Shown here piece after piece: positions 44,195-53,377 of a stretch of 64,000 bases of DNA. How positions within the stretch are numbered: position 1 is the stretch's first letter; every line of letters starts with the position of its first letter. A program made the translations under genes and the position numbers. Under the pieces are notes generated by a model. That model did not search any database and was not told where the DNA came from. It saw only the letters and a list, made by a program, of their open reading frames with translations. Source of the DNA: UBA6059 sp965227155 (GTDB lineage Bacteria > Bacteroidota > Bacteroidia > Cytophagales > Cyclobacteriaceae); NCBI GenBank assembly GCA_965227155.1, contig OZ245731.1, positions 4,588,001 to 4,652,000 on the forward strand, in the 5' to 3' direction.

Positions 44195-44683
44195 TCATGC
44201 CAAATGCGTCAGAGGCACTTCGGCTTTGATCACCTGCCCCAACGATTCAATTAAAAGTATCAAATGATCACCCTGCCGGGCAATATATTCTCCTTTAGAG
44301 CCACTGAAAGCACCAAATTTAATTGGCACCTCATCGCCCACAGTATATTCAATTTTATCTTCCGGAAGATACTCCGTCTCACCGAGAAACTGCTGTATCG
44401 CCTCAATCTCTTCATCCCGCACTTTGGCCGGCGCACCATTAAAGTACAAGTACCGAACTACCCCATAGGTAGCCAAAGCAGCCCTTCGCTGTTCTTCTTG
44501 CTTTTCATCAACCCGAATAAACACGTAAGATTTGAACAATGGCTCCTGAACTTTCTTTCTGCGATCACTCCACTGACGCACTACTTTTTTTAGGGGAAGG
44601 TAATTCTCATAGCCTTGTCTAGACAAAGCGTCGGCTACCTTCTTCTCATGCCGGGGTTTAGTATGGAGCACGTACCATTGCAT
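44195..44683 (-). CDS. UpxY-family transcription antiterminator (NusG paralogue)
   Basis: 162 residues. NusG N-terminal domain at the start (MQWYVLHTKPRHEKKVADAL, EPLFKSYVFIRVDEKQ) and a KOW-type C-terminal domain (YTVGDEVPIKFGAFSGSKGEYI). In Bacteroides, UpxY proteins are encoded first in capsule operons and keep RNA polymerase from stopping early in that operon. Position at the head of a 44-kb minus-strand locus fits that role. A hairpin (44688-44704) lies 4 bp ahead of the start codon. Confidence 0.92.
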   Translation of the reverse strand: MQWYVLHTKPRHEKKVADALSRQGYENYLPLKKVVRQWSDRRKKVQEPLFKSYVFIRVDEKQEEQRRAALATYGVVRYLYFNGAPAKVRDEEIEAIQQFLGETEYLPEDKIEYTVGDEVPIKFGAFSGSKGEYIARQGDHLILLIESLGQVIKAEVPLTHLA

Positions 44684-44687
44684 AAAT

Positions 44688-44704
44688 GAGTAGCAATACT
44701 ACTC
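44688..44704. promoter_or_regulatory. Hairpin in the leader of the UpxY gene
   Basis: GAGTAGCAATACTACTC, a 6-bp perfect stem with a 5-base loop, ends 5 bases upstream of the UpxY ATG, covering the ribosome landing region. It could modulate translation; there is no independent support. Confidence 0.4.
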
Positions 44705-44805
44705 AACAATTAAAAAACTGCAAAGCCTTCACGAATTATTTAAATATTATGTGGATAAGAAAAATTCTCCATTTCATTGAAAGAATGGTAATGCGATTGA
44801 TGCTT

Positions 44806-45354
44806 TTAGTATTTCCTGTTCAATATCTCACTCAGGATGATGGCTCTTTTTGCATCATCAGCATCTTGCAGCATCGCTTTGACATCCTTAGCAATTTCAT
44901 TTTGTTTCGACTCCTCAGCTTTAGCATAACCAGCAAATCGGGACTTCTCCTGATTATCAAAAAGGCTACCTGCCTTCTCATAAGTCTTAGCACCTCGCAC
45001 CGATTCCTCATATATGCGGCGGGACTCATCATCAGCAAATCTGCGAGTTGCCGGTTCGGCTATCTCATCATCTACCTCTTCAATGGTTTTATAGCTGGTT
45101 TGCTTCTTAGGTAGATCCACCTCTTCTTCAAAGTCCTCTTCAACCTCCTCTTTCTTATTTTGACCTTGTGCATCTCGAGTAAACTCCTCCAAAAGCTCCT
45201 CAAAGGTCATAGGTTTTTTGCCTGTTTTTTGCTGTTGCTGTTCGGGGCTCTGCTGCTGTGGCCGGTTTTGAGGTTTCTTCTTCTTGCCAAAAGATCGGCT
45301 CAGGAAATAAATCAGACCAATGACAATGTAGAGGAGGGTTTGAATATCATCCAT
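44806..45354 (-). CDS. Small membrane-anchored, acidic coiled-coil protein of unknown function
   Basis: 182 residues. An N-terminal helix (TLLYIVIGLIYFLSRSF) with a basic KKKK stop-transfer places the rest in the cytoplasm. Then a Gln-rich linker (residues about 30-45), a highly acidic segment (EEVEEDFEEEVDLP) and a helical C-terminal part ending DDAKRAIILSEILNRKY, a conserved ending I have seen in hypothetical proteins of Cytophagales. No enzyme motif. It is divergent from smc, separated by 378 bp. Confidence 0.7.
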   Translation of the reverse strand: MDDIQTLLYIVIGLIYFLSRSFGKKKKPQNRPQQQSPEQQQQKTGKKPMTFEELLEEFTRDAQGQNKKEEVEEDFEEEVDLPKKQTSYKTIEEVDDEIAEPATRRFADDESRRIYEESVRGAKTYEKAGSLFDNQEKSRFAGYAKAEESKQNEIAKDVKAMLQDADDAKRAIILSEILNRKY

Positions 45355-45732
45355 GCTTTAAAATTATGGAAAAGCCTTTACAGTTATGGATTCTTCAGTG
45401 AAATTTATCCTACAGAATATAAGCTTTAGACTTTCCACTAAACATTCCGAAAAATATTACTTGAAACTAAGATGATCACGTTAAGCCACCTCCTAAGATT
45501 AAGTATGGATAGTGTATGATTAAGGCTCCAAAATGGTTTCCTTACTCCCCTGCTCCTTTCAAATTATTTTAGCCTATCGAAGGATCATCATGAGGCTCAT
45601 TTTTTGTTGGTGAAATACACAAAAAGCTCTCGATTGATTTTAGCACGTCCGATTAGTTTTTCAAAAAGTAATTTTACTCTTGCCGGTAGTTTCTAAATTT
45701 GTCGGTTCTTAAAATGCCATTGAGTAAAAACT
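45355..45732. other. Divergent intergenic region before smc
   Basis: 378 bp between the minus-strand membrane protein and plus-strand smc. A TAAATTTG box is present at 45694-45701 (own entry). No repeat family from the polysaccharide locus is present and no gene is supported. Confidence 0.5.
45694..45701 (+). promoter_or_regulatory. Candidate -7 box for smc
   Basis: TAAATTTG matches the Bacteroidota -7 pattern TAnnTTTG and lies 31 bases before the smc ATG. No TTG is found at the ideal -33 distance, so only the -7 half is supported. Confidence 0.4.
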
Positions 45733-48700
45733 ATGCAGCTAACCAAACTTGAAATAAAGGGATTCAAAAGTTTTGGAGATCGGGTGGTCATCAATTTTGA
45801 TGAAGGGATTACCGGCATAGTAGGCCCTAATGGCTGTGGCAAGTCCAATGTAGTAGATGCCATCCGGTGGGTACTGGGAGAGCAAAAGACCCGGATGCTG
45901 CGCTCAGAAAAGATGGAAAACATCATCTTCAATGGCACTAAAAAGCGCAAGCCCCTACAAATGGCCGAGGTTTCGCTTACCTTCAATAATACCAAAAACC
46001 TGCTACCTACGGAGTACTCTACCGTTACGATCACCCGTCGCTACTATAGAAGCGGCGATAGTGAGTACCTACTCAATGGGGTGGTTTGCCGGCTCAAAGA
46101 CATCACCAACCTCTTCCTGGATACCGGTATCGCCTCCAATAGCTATGCGATCATCGAGCTCAAAATGGTGGATGACATCCTTAATGATAAGGATAACTCA
46201 CGCCGCGGATTATTTGAGGAGGCTGCAGGTATTTCCAAATTTAAAATCCGTAAGAAAGAAACCCTTAGAAAGCTTAGTGATACAGATGCAGACCTTGACC
46301 GGGTGGAAGATCTACTCTTCGAAATTGAGAAAAACCTAAAGTCCCTGGAAAAGCAGGCCCGGCAGGCTAAGAAATACTATGAGTTAAAAGAAGACTACAA
46401 GGCCAGCAGTATCAAACTTGCGCATGTAAGTCTGGCCCGACAAAAAGAAGTATTCCAACGCCTTGAAAGACAGCTAGCCAACGAGAATGACAAAAAGACC
46501 AGTCTAAACAAACAATTGGCTGAGTTAGAAGCAGCTGTTGAAAAACATAAGGCGGAGCTTGTCAAGAAAGAAAACTTGCTCTCCTCCCGACAGAAGACGC
46601 TCAATCAGCATGTCAATAAGATTCGCCAGTATGAGAGTGAGAAGAAGATCAAAAATGAGCGCTTGAGGTTTCTCAACGACCGTGCTGATAACCTAAAGGA
46701 ACAAATTGAGCAGGACAAGAAAAGCAATGAGCGGGCTGCATTTTCCATCAAAAGTCTGGAGCAGGAAAAAGCAACCGCAGATAAAATATTGGCAGAAATA
46801 TCATCAAAGCTAGAGCGGCTTAAGGAAGATTATGAAAAACATCGGAATGAAACCAAGGCCCAAAAAGCTTCGGTTGATGAATTGAGCCAATCACTAAAAA
46901 GCAAACAGGAGACTTATTATCAGGCCAATAAATCACTGGAAATCAAGCAAATTCAGCTGAATACACTCAAGCAAGAGCTGGAAAAAACTGCCGCCGATAG
47001 CTCCTCTCAATCGGCCAGCCTCGATGAATTTGAGCAGAAGTTGAAAACACTTGAAGAGGAATTGCGTGGTAAGGAAGGCAGATTTCAGGCGATGCAGGCC
47101 AAAGAAGCTGAGCTGAACAAGCAAATTGAAGAGACGACCCGAACTATAGAAGTAATACGGGAAGAGCAGAACCAAACCTCCAGAAAGCTTGATGCCCGCC
47201 AGAATGAGTATAACCTCACCAAGTCCCTGGTAGATAACCTGGAAGGCTTTCCGGAGGCTATCAAATTCCTCAAAAAGTCTTCCAAATGGGGTAAAAATGC
47301 ACCGTTGTTTTCTGATATATTGACCTGTCCCGAGGACTACCGTATTGCCATAGAAAACTACCTGGAGCCGGTCATGAACTACTACATTGTAGAGACCGAA
47401 GCGCAGGCATTTGAGGCCATAAATCTACTATCAGACGCCAGCAAAGGCAAGGCACATTTCTTCATTCTTGAAAATTTTGAACACTACAAAACCTCGGATT
47501 CCAGGATCGTGAAAGATGCTTTTCCGGCAACTGAAGTTGTGGAATACGACAACAGGTACAAAAAGCTGGTGCAGTTCGTACTTGATAACGTTTACATTTC
47601 TACCAATCACCATACCGATCTACCTGAAGAACCGGATGTAACATTGATTACTAAAAATGGTAAGGTGATCAAACGGAAGTTTAGCATATCAGGTGGTTCT
47701 GTTGGGCTATTTGAAGGCAAAAGGATAGGACGTGCCAAAAACCTGGAAAAGCTGCAAGCGCAAATCAAAGAATATGGCAGCAAAATAGAGGAAGTGCGGC
47801 AAAACCTCTCTGACAAGCAAGCAGACCTTGAAAACCTCAAGAAGAGCTCTCACAAAGAGTCCTTGGAAGAGATGCGTGAAGAGATCAAAATTGTAAATGA
47901 GGAATACATTTCCGTTAAGACCAAAAAGGAGCAATACCATAGCCTGCTAACTTCCAATACTGATAAAAAAGAGAACATTCAGGAACGAATCGCAGACCTG
48001 CAGCAAGAAATTGAAGAACTGCTTCCGATTACAGAAGAGGGTCAATCTGAATTAAAATCGCTGGAGGAGGAATACGGAAAAGCCAGTGAAATTCTTAATG
48101 CTTACAATGAACTGCTTAGTGAAAAGTCTGCAGCCTTCAACCAGGAAAACATCATTTTTCACCAGCAGGAAAATAAAGCAAACAGCATAGCCCAGGAGAT
48201 AAGCTTCAAAACCACCACTTTCGAGTCCAGCCAGGAAAGAATAGAAAAAAACACAGAAGCTCTTAGGCAGACTGATGACGAGATTAAAAACCTCATCAGT
48301 AAAAATGAAATCAATGATGATGAATTGATTGCTCTTTACGATGAAAAGGATTCGATCGAAAAAGGAGTAAATGAAGCTGAGAAGGATTATTATGCAGCAC
48401 GAGGCACCATCGAGAAGACAGAAAAAGATAGTCGTGAAGTGCAGCGCAATCGGGAAAATAGTGATTCGCTGATCATGGAAATCCGAAATCAGATCAGCGA
48501 ATCAAAGTTGGCACTTACATCAGTAAGGGAACGTATTTCTGTGGAGTTTAATGTAGACAGTAAAACCCTTGATAATCCACCCGAAGAAGAGATTCAAGAA
48601 GATGAAGAGACACTTCGAGAGGCAGTGGAAAAGGCCAAATCCCGACTAGACAAGATCGGTCCTATCAACCCGATGGCGATGGAAGCCTATGAAGAAATCA

Positions 48701-49260
48701 AAGAGCGATACGATTTTATCACTAAGGAAAAAGAGGACCTCATCACCGCGAAAGAATCTCTCCTTTCCACGATTAATGAAATAGATGAAGTGGCCAAGAC
48801 CACTTTTCTGGAAGCTTTTGAAAACATCAAAGCCAATTTTGTGAAGGTCTTTAGGAGCTTATTTACGGAAGAGGATGATTGCGATCTAAAGCTGTCTGAC
48901 CCTGATAGTCCGCTGGACTCGGCTATTGAAATTATTGCAAAACCTAAGGGCAAAAGGCCATTGGGCATCAATCAACTTAGCGGTGGGGAGAAAACGCTGA
49001 CTGCTACCTCTCTGCTCTTTTCAATTTACCTGCTAAAGCCGGCGCCTTTCTGTATTTTCGATGAAGTGGATGCCCCGCTTGATGATGCCAATATTGATAA
49101 ATTCAACAATATCATCAAGACCTTTGCCGCAGATTCACAATTTATCATTGTGACACACAACAAACGGACTATGGCCAGTACTGATGTGATCTATGGGATC
49201 ACCATGATTGAGCAAGGCGTGTCCCGCGTAGTACCAGTAGATTTGAGAGAGCTAGCTTAG
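45733..49260 (+). CDS. smc: Chromosome segregation ATPase SMC
   Basis: 1175 residues, normal length. N-terminal Walker A GPNGCGKSNVVDAIRWV and the QxxR-like region, then a first coiled coil (about 165-500), the hinge (about 510-660, including VRKFSISGG-like KRKFSISGGSVGLFEG), a second coiled coil, and the C-terminal head with the signature NQLSGGEKTLTA and Walker B FCIFDEVDAPLDD. With ScpA/ScpB (not in the window) it forms the condensin complex that compacts and resolves chromosomes. Single gene on the plus strand; marks the return to core genome. Confidence 0.98.
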   Translation: MQLTKLEIKGFKSFGDRVVINFDEGITGIVGPNGCGKSNVVDAIRWVLGEQKTRMLRSEKMENIIFNGTKKRKPLQMAEVSLTFNNTKNLLPTEYSTVTITRRYYRSGDSEYLLNGVVCRLKDITNLFLDTGIASNSYAIIELKMVDDILNDKDNSRRGLFEEAAGISKFKIRKKETLRKLSDTDADLDRVEDLLFEIEKNLKSLEKQARQAKKYYELKEDYKASSIKLAHVSLARQKEVFQRLERQLANENDKKTSLNKQLAELEAAVEKHKAELVKKENLLSSRQKTLNQHVNKIRQYESEKKIKNERLRFLNDRADNLKEQIEQDKKSNERAAFSIKSLEQEKATADKILAEISSKLERLKEDYEKHRNETKAQKASVDELSQSLKSKQETYYQANKSLEIKQIQLNTLKQELEKTAADSSSQSASLDEFEQKLKTLEEELRGKEGRFQAMQAKEAELNKQIEETTRTIEVIREEQNQTSRKLDARQNEYNLTKSLVDNLEGFPEAIKFLKKSSKWGKNAPLFSDILTCPEDYRIAIENYLEPVMNYYIVETEAQAFEAINLLSDASKGKAHFFILENFEHYKTSDSRIVKDAFPATEVVEYDNRYKKLVQFVLDNVYISTNHHTDLPEEPDVTLITKNGKVIKRKFSISGGSVGLFEGKRIGRAKNLEKLQAQIKEYGSKIEEVRQNLSDKQADLENLKKSSHKESLEEMREEIKIVNEEYISVKTKKEQYHSLLTSNTDKKENIQERIADLQQEIEELLPITEEGQSELKSLEEEYGKASEILNAYNELLSEKSAAFNQENIIFHQQENKANSIAQEISFKTTTFESSQERIEKNTEALRQTDDEIKNLISKNEINDDELIALYDEKDSIEKGVNEAEKDYYAARGTIEKTEKDSREVQRNRENSDSLIMEIRNQISESKLALTSVRERISVEFNVDSKTLDNPPEEEIQEDEETLREAVEKAKSRLDKIGPINPMAMEAYEEIKERYDFITKEKEDLITAKESLLSTINEIDEVAKTTFLEAFENIKANFVKVFRSLFTEEDDCDLKLSDPDSPLDSAIEIIAKPKGKRPLGINQLSGGEKTLTATSLLFSIYLLKPAPFCIFDEVDAPLDDANIDKFNNIIKTFAADSQFIIVTHNKRTMASTDVIYGITMIEQGVSRVVPVDLRELA

Positions 49261-49337
49261 TAGATAATATAAGTATTCAAATAATCAGACAGTCAGACTA
49301 TCTAAAAATCTAATAGTCCTATAGTCAGAGTATCTAT
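49261..49337. repeat. Phrase-repeat stretch between smc and the LytTR gene
   Basis: A 77-bp convergent gap made nearly fully of short 'CAGACAGTCAGACTATCT' and 'ATAGTCAGAGTATCT' phrases. No clear terminator hairpin with a T-run; the repeats may play that role. Confidence 0.5.
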
Positions 49338-50078
49338 TTACCTATCCAACCAGGTCTTGAACTCCTGTACGCGCTCCCGGCTGACTATGATTTCATTATC
49401 GTCATAATGCTTGATGTTGATTTTGAGGCGGCTTGTGCTATAGGTTAAAATATCATCTATAGCATCAAGCTTGATAATGTATTTTCTGCTGATTCGAAAG
49501 AAATTTTGCTTATCCAAAAGGTTCTCCAGCTTATCTAACGCATAGTCCACCAGGTATTTTTTATTATTAATATCAACCAGATAAGTGGCCTTATCCTGGC
49601 TGTAGATCAATTTCAAATCCTTGGTTTCCACAGTTTTTAAATGCTCCCCTATTTTCACCACAAACCGCTCTTTTCCCTGAGGCTGCATAGATTGAATCAG
49701 TTGGTCAAAAGCTTCGTTGGTTTTGAGACTTTGCTTTTCAAATTTATCCAGTGCACGAGCCAGCTCAACAGGATCAATAGGTTTGAGCAAATAATCAATG
49801 CTGTTTGATTTAAATGCCTTAAGTGCAAATTCATCATAGGCAGTGGTGAAGATGATAGGTGTATCCACACTGATTTGATCAAAAATATCAAATGAAATAC
49901 CATCAGCCAGCTGGATATCCATAAAGATAAGATCAACCGATAAGGCCGGGAGTGATATCACTGCTGACTCAACCGAATCGATGGTTACCACACAGCGATA
50001 ATCAGGCTTCATTTCTGTGACCATTTTCTTGAGCCGGTCCGCTGCCAGCTTCTCATCTTCAATTATTATGTATCTCAT
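49338..50078 (-). CDS. LytTR-family response regulator
   Basis: 246 residues. Receiver domain at residues 1-120 with the acidic pocket IIEDEKLAADRL and phosphoacceptor Asp in LIFMDIQLADG (about residue 55), conserved Thr in IIFTTAYDEFALKAF and Lys in YLLKPIDP. C-terminal LytTR DNA-binding domain (residues 140-245: FFRISRKYIIKLDAIDDIL). It is downstream of its probable kinase by 47 bp. The target genes cannot be read here. Confidence 0.93.
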   Translation of the reverse strand: MRYIIIEDEKLAADRLKKMVTEMKPDYRCVVTIDSVESAVISLPALSVDLIFMDIQLADGISFDIFDQISVDTPIIFTTAYDEFALKAFKSNSIDYLLKPIDPVELARALDKFEKQSLKTNEAFDQLIQSMQPQGKERFVVKIGEHLKTVETKDLKLIYSQDKATYLVDINNKKYLVDYALDKLENLLDKQNFFRISRKYIIKLDAIDDILTYSTSRLKINIKHYDDNEIIVSRERVQEFKTWLDR

Positions 50079-50125
50079 AGTTTTGGTTGGTTAGTATGAA
50101 TCATTAATGATAATGGCTTTGCCAA

Positions 50126-51223
50126 TTATATAGATACTGCTTCTTTTTCAGTGGCTTCATTTATAGAAACTGATATGTTCCTGGTAAGCAAAGGAATGAT
50201 TACCGTAAAATACGCCTCATCTTTCTTGATGGTAATTGGTTCATTTGAAATGATCTGATAGCGTTGCTTCAAATTTGCTAAACCGATACCGGTAGAGTCC
50301 TTGGAAAGCTTCTCCTGCAGGTCATTTTGAATGATCAATCCCTTCTCTTCTGATTTGATTCTTATAGTCAGCGGTCGTTTTTCGCTTACTACATTATGTT
50401 TTATTGCATTCTCGAGAAGCAATTGTAAGGCCATCGGGGGAACAAAATTTTGCATTTTCTCTTCATCAATATCTATATCTATGACAAGGTTATTTTCAAA
50501 CCGAATCTTCTGAAGAAATATATATGACTCTACAAATGCCATCTCTTCTTCCAAACTAACCAGGTCTTTATGCCTACTGTCCAGTACGTAACGGTACACT
50601 TTAGATAGCTCACGGATGAATTTCACTGCTTTATCCTGATCCTCATATACCAGTGAGGTTAGTACATTCATACTGTTGAAGAGAAAATGCGGGTTTACCT
50701 GGTTCTTGAGCGCTTCATACTCTACCATGAGCTTCTCCTTCTTCAGCTTCTCGAAATTGATTGCTGACTGGCGCCAGGCTTTCAAAAAACTAGAGCTATG
50801 GCTGATCACCATAATAGTGCTGGTAATACCAACAGGAGTATATATGAATGCTGGGAAATCAGACCTTACCTGTGCCATCACATCCTGACCCCATATGAGG
50901 CCAAAAAATATAGTATAGATGATCATGGATATGGTTATGGTGTAGATAACCATACAGATCACCCCAACTATAAAACGTTTTCCGGGTTGCTCAAGCCAGG
51001 TAAGATATTGGTCAATGATAACAACCAGTGCCTGATTACCCTTCCACAATGATATCCATACAACGGCTGACCAGGTGAAAACGAAGATATCTGTCTTTAC
51101 ATCCCCTCTTAAAAATTGGTTGTATGTTAGTACCGATTGTATGAGTCCTCCAACAAGGCCTATTAAAAGTGCTTCCTTAATTTCTCTCACCCAATTGGTT
51201 TCAGCTATTATTTTGCTTATCAT
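50126..51223 (-). CDS. LytS-type sensor histidine kinase
   Basis: 365 residues with four membrane helices in the first 150 (for example ALLIGLVGGLIQSVL, VGVICMVIYTITISMIIY). The His_kinase domain follows, with phosphoacceptor His in NQVNPHFLFNSMNVLTSL, the N box LLLENAIKHNVV and the G box STGIGLANLKQRY. No sensory extracytoplasmic domain, so signals would be sensed in or near the membrane. Partner of the LytTR regulator that follows. Confidence 0.93.
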   Translation of the reverse strand: MISKIIAETNWVREIKEALLIGLVGGLIQSVLTYNQFLRGDVKTDIFVFTWSAVVWISLWKGNQALVVIIDQYLTWLEQPGKRFIVGVICMVIYTITISMIIYTIFFGLIWGQDVMAQVRSDFPAFIYTPVGITSTIMVISHSSSFLKAWRQSAINFEKLKKEKLMVEYEALKNQVNPHFLFNSMNVLTSLVYEDQDKAVKFIRELSKVYRYVLDSRHKDLVSLEEEMAFVESYIFLQKIRFENNLVIDIDIDEEKMQNFVPPMALQLLLENAIKHNVVSEKRPLTIRIKSEEKGLIIQNDLQEKLSKDSTGIGLANLKQRYQIISNEPITIKKDEAYFTVIIPLLTRNISVSINEATEKEAVSI

Positions 51224-51355
51224 CTTCTTTAGCTTTAATTCAATAAGGTAAAAATAGGTATTGCAAAAGCAGTATACTTTTAGCTCCTGCCCAATAGTTA
51301 ATTTACTCGGATCAACCCTTCTATTTTCAGGAAGAATCGGATTTTATTTTTATCT

Positions 51356-51381
51356 AATTTGTTATGCATGCATAACAAATT
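51356..51381. promoter_or_regulatory. 26-bp perfect palindrome, operator site 1 (acyl-CoA operator)
   Basis: Perfect palindrome with the core TGTTATGCATGCATAACA, extended by AATT on each side. It lies 68 bp before the acyl-CoA dehydrogenase ATG, just upstream of a TATCTTTG -7 box, a position suited to block polymerase. The right half is identical to the site before the operon at 61873. Confidence 0.75.
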
Positions 51382-51385
51382 TTTC

Positions 51386-51393
51386 TATCTTTG
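51386..51393 (+). promoter_or_regulatory. Candidate -7 box for the acyl-CoA dehydrogenase gene
   Basis: TATCTTTG fits TAnnTTTG exactly and lies between the two palindromes, 55 bases before the start codon. Operator site 2 then covers the expected transcription start. Confidence 0.55.
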
Positions 51394-51397
51394 AAAA

Positions 51398-51413
51398 AGT
51401 ATGCATGCATACT
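51398..51413. promoter_or_regulatory. 16-bp perfect palindrome, operator site 2
   Basis: AGTATGCATGCATACT, with the same ATGCATGCAT centre as site 1. Centre-to-centre distance to site 1 is 37 bp. It lies at the predicted transcription start, as expected for a repressor site. Confidence 0.7.
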
Positions 51414-51448
51414 ATTATGACTAAATACATTAAACCGAGACTATTATC

Positions 51449-53245
51449 ATGGAAGCTGTAGCAAAAAAACAAGCAATTAATGGCGGCGAGTTTTTGATCA
51501 GAGAGACTCCTGCGCAGGATATTTTCATTCCTGAAGAATTCTCTGAAGAGCAAAAAATGATGGCCCAGGCGTGCCAGGATTTTATTGAAAAAGAGATTGT
51601 TCCCAATATCGACCGTATCGATGGTATGGAAGAAGGCTTAATGCCGAGCCTGCTCGAAAAAGCCGGTGAATTGGGTTTATTAGGTGTATCTATTCCAGAA
51701 GCTTACGGTGGATTAGGAATGGATTTCAATACAGGCATGTTGATAGCAGATGTGATCGGCTCATCCGGATCTTTCTCAACAGCCTTTGGTGCGCATACAG
51801 GTATCGGCACCCTACCCATATTATACTATGGTACTGAAGAGCAAAAGCAAAAATACCTACCCAAGTTAGCTACAGGCGAGTGGAAAGCTGCTTATTGCCT
51901 TACTGAGCCTGATTCTGGTTCTGATGCCAACTCTGGCAAAACCAAGGCCACCCTTACCAAAGATGGTAAACACTACCTGATCAATGGTCAGAAAATGTGG
52001 ATCTCCAATGGTGGATTCGCTGATCTTTTCATCGTATTTGCCAAGATCGAAAATGATAAAAACCTCACTGCATTCATCGTAGAAAAAACATTTGGTGGTA
52101 TCACCATGAACGATGAGGAGCGCAAACTGGGCATTAAGGGCAGCTCTACGCGTCAGGTCTTCTTCAATGACTGCAAAGTACCTGTAGAAAATATGCTTTC
52201 TGACCGTGAGAATGGCTTTAAAATAGCAGTGAATATCCTCAATATCGGTAGGGTTAAATTGGGAGCTGGCGTTATCGGCGGTTGTAAAACTATTGCCTCA
52301 CAAGCAACTAACTATGCCAATGAAAGAAAGCAGTTTGGCGTTTCTATTTCAAGCTTTGGAGCAATCAAGAACAAGCTTGCTACCATGGCTACAAAAACAT
52401 TTGCTACGGAATCAGCCTCCTACCGTGTAGGTCAGGATATTGATGATAGAATCGCATCACTTATTGAAGATGGCATGGATGAGGCTTCTGCCAAGCTTAA
52501 AGGTGTAGAGCAGTTTGCCATCGAATGCGCCATTATTAAAATCCTCGGCTCAGAAGCATTGGATTATATAGTGGATCAAGGTGTACAAACTTATGGCGGT
52601 ATGGGCTTCTCTGAAGAGGCACCTATGGCCAGAGCCTACAGAGATGCTCGTATCACGCGCATCTATGAAGGCACCAACGAAATCAACCGCATGCTTCTGG
52701 TGGGCATGATTCTAAAAAGGGCGATGAAAGGTGAATTAAATATCCTTGAACCAGCCAAAGCGGTAGGCAAAGAGCTGACTTCTGTACCTTCTTTTACTAC
52801 TCCTGATATGTCGGAATTCTTCGCAGAGGAAAAGGACCTATTGAAGCGCATGAAAAAGGCGATACTTATGGTAGCCGGTAATGCTGCTCAGAAATTTGGA
52901 CCTAAGTTGAATGATGAGCAGGAAATCTTGATGAATATCGCAGATATGATCATTGAAGTTTATACAGCAGAATCAACGTTGCTACGTGTAGAAAAACTGG
53001 TTTACCTACGAGGTGAAGAAGCATGCGATCTTCAGATAAAAATGGCAAAGGCTTACTTATATGAAGCTACAGACAAGCTTAATCTAGCCGGTAAAGAAGC
53101 CATCGCTTCATTTACCCATGGTGATGAGCAGAAAGTAATGCTCATGGGTCTTAAGAGATTCACCAAAACATCTTTAGTCAATATCAAGGAACTAAGAAGA
53201 GCCATAGCTGATCATATGATCAAAGAGAATGGCTATGCCTTCTAA
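51449..53245 (+). CDS. Acyl-CoA dehydrogenase, long form with C-terminal extension
   Basis: 598 residues. FAD-dependent first step of fatty-acid beta-oxidation. The core (residues 30-410) has YGGLGMDFNTGML, AAYCLTEPDSGSDAN (FAD/substrate loop), KMWISNGGFADLF, RKQFGVSISSFGAIK and the catalytic-Glu region RITRIYEGTNEINRML. About 180 further residues form an extra helical domain as in VLCAD-type enzymes, suggesting long-chain substrates. It is a single gene with its own terminator (53273-53310) and two upstream palindromes. No linked thiolase or ETF gene in the window. Confidence 0.95.
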   Translation: MEAVAKKQAINGGEFLIRETPAQDIFIPEEFSEEQKMMAQACQDFIEKEIVPNIDRIDGMEEGLMPSLLEKAGELGLLGVSIPEAYGGLGMDFNTGMLIADVIGSSGSFSTAFGAHTGIGTLPILYYGTEEQKQKYLPKLATGEWKAAYCLTEPDSGSDANSGKTKATLTKDGKHYLINGQKMWISNGGFADLFIVFAKIENDKNLTAFIVEKTFGGITMNDEERKLGIKGSSTRQVFFNDCKVPVENMLSDRENGFKIAVNILNIGRVKLGAGVIGGCKTIASQATNYANERKQFGVSISSFGAIKNKLATMATKTFATESASYRVGQDIDDRIASLIEDGMDEASAKLKGVEQFAIECAIIKILGSEALDYIVDQGVQTYGGMGFSEEAPMARAYRDARITRIYEGTNEINRMLLVGMILKRAMKGELNILEPAKAVGKELTSVPSFTTPDMSEFFAEEKDLLKRMKKAILMVAGNAAQKFGPKLNDEQEILMNIADMIIEVYTAESTLLRVEKLVYLRGEEACDLQIKMAKAYLYEATDKLNLAGKEAIASFTHGDEQKVMLMGLKRFTKTSLVNIKELRRAIADHMIKENGYAF

Positions 53246-53272
53246 AAATTCCTAAAATTAGATCGGTTTAAT

Positions 53273-53310
53273 AAAGCTGCCTGAAATTAAGTTTTTGGGC
53301 AGCTTTTATT
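53273..53310 (+). terminator. Intrinsic terminator after the acyl-CoA dehydrogenase
   Basis: Stem AAAGCTGCC/GGCAGCTTT with a 16-base loop, followed by TATT. It lies 27 bp beyond the stop codon. Confidence 0.75.
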
Positions 53311-53377
53311 ATTTGTAGGGTATCTCTTTCAAATTGAATAGGAAAGCCATTAATTTAGACTAAACCCGGTTTTAGTC

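Noticed and set aside
51224..51355. Regulator gene for the ATGCATGCAT operators near the acyl-CoA dehydrogenase
   Set aside because: No TetR-, GntR- or MarR-type gene is found beside either set of operators; the adjacent LytTR system binds different kinds of sites.
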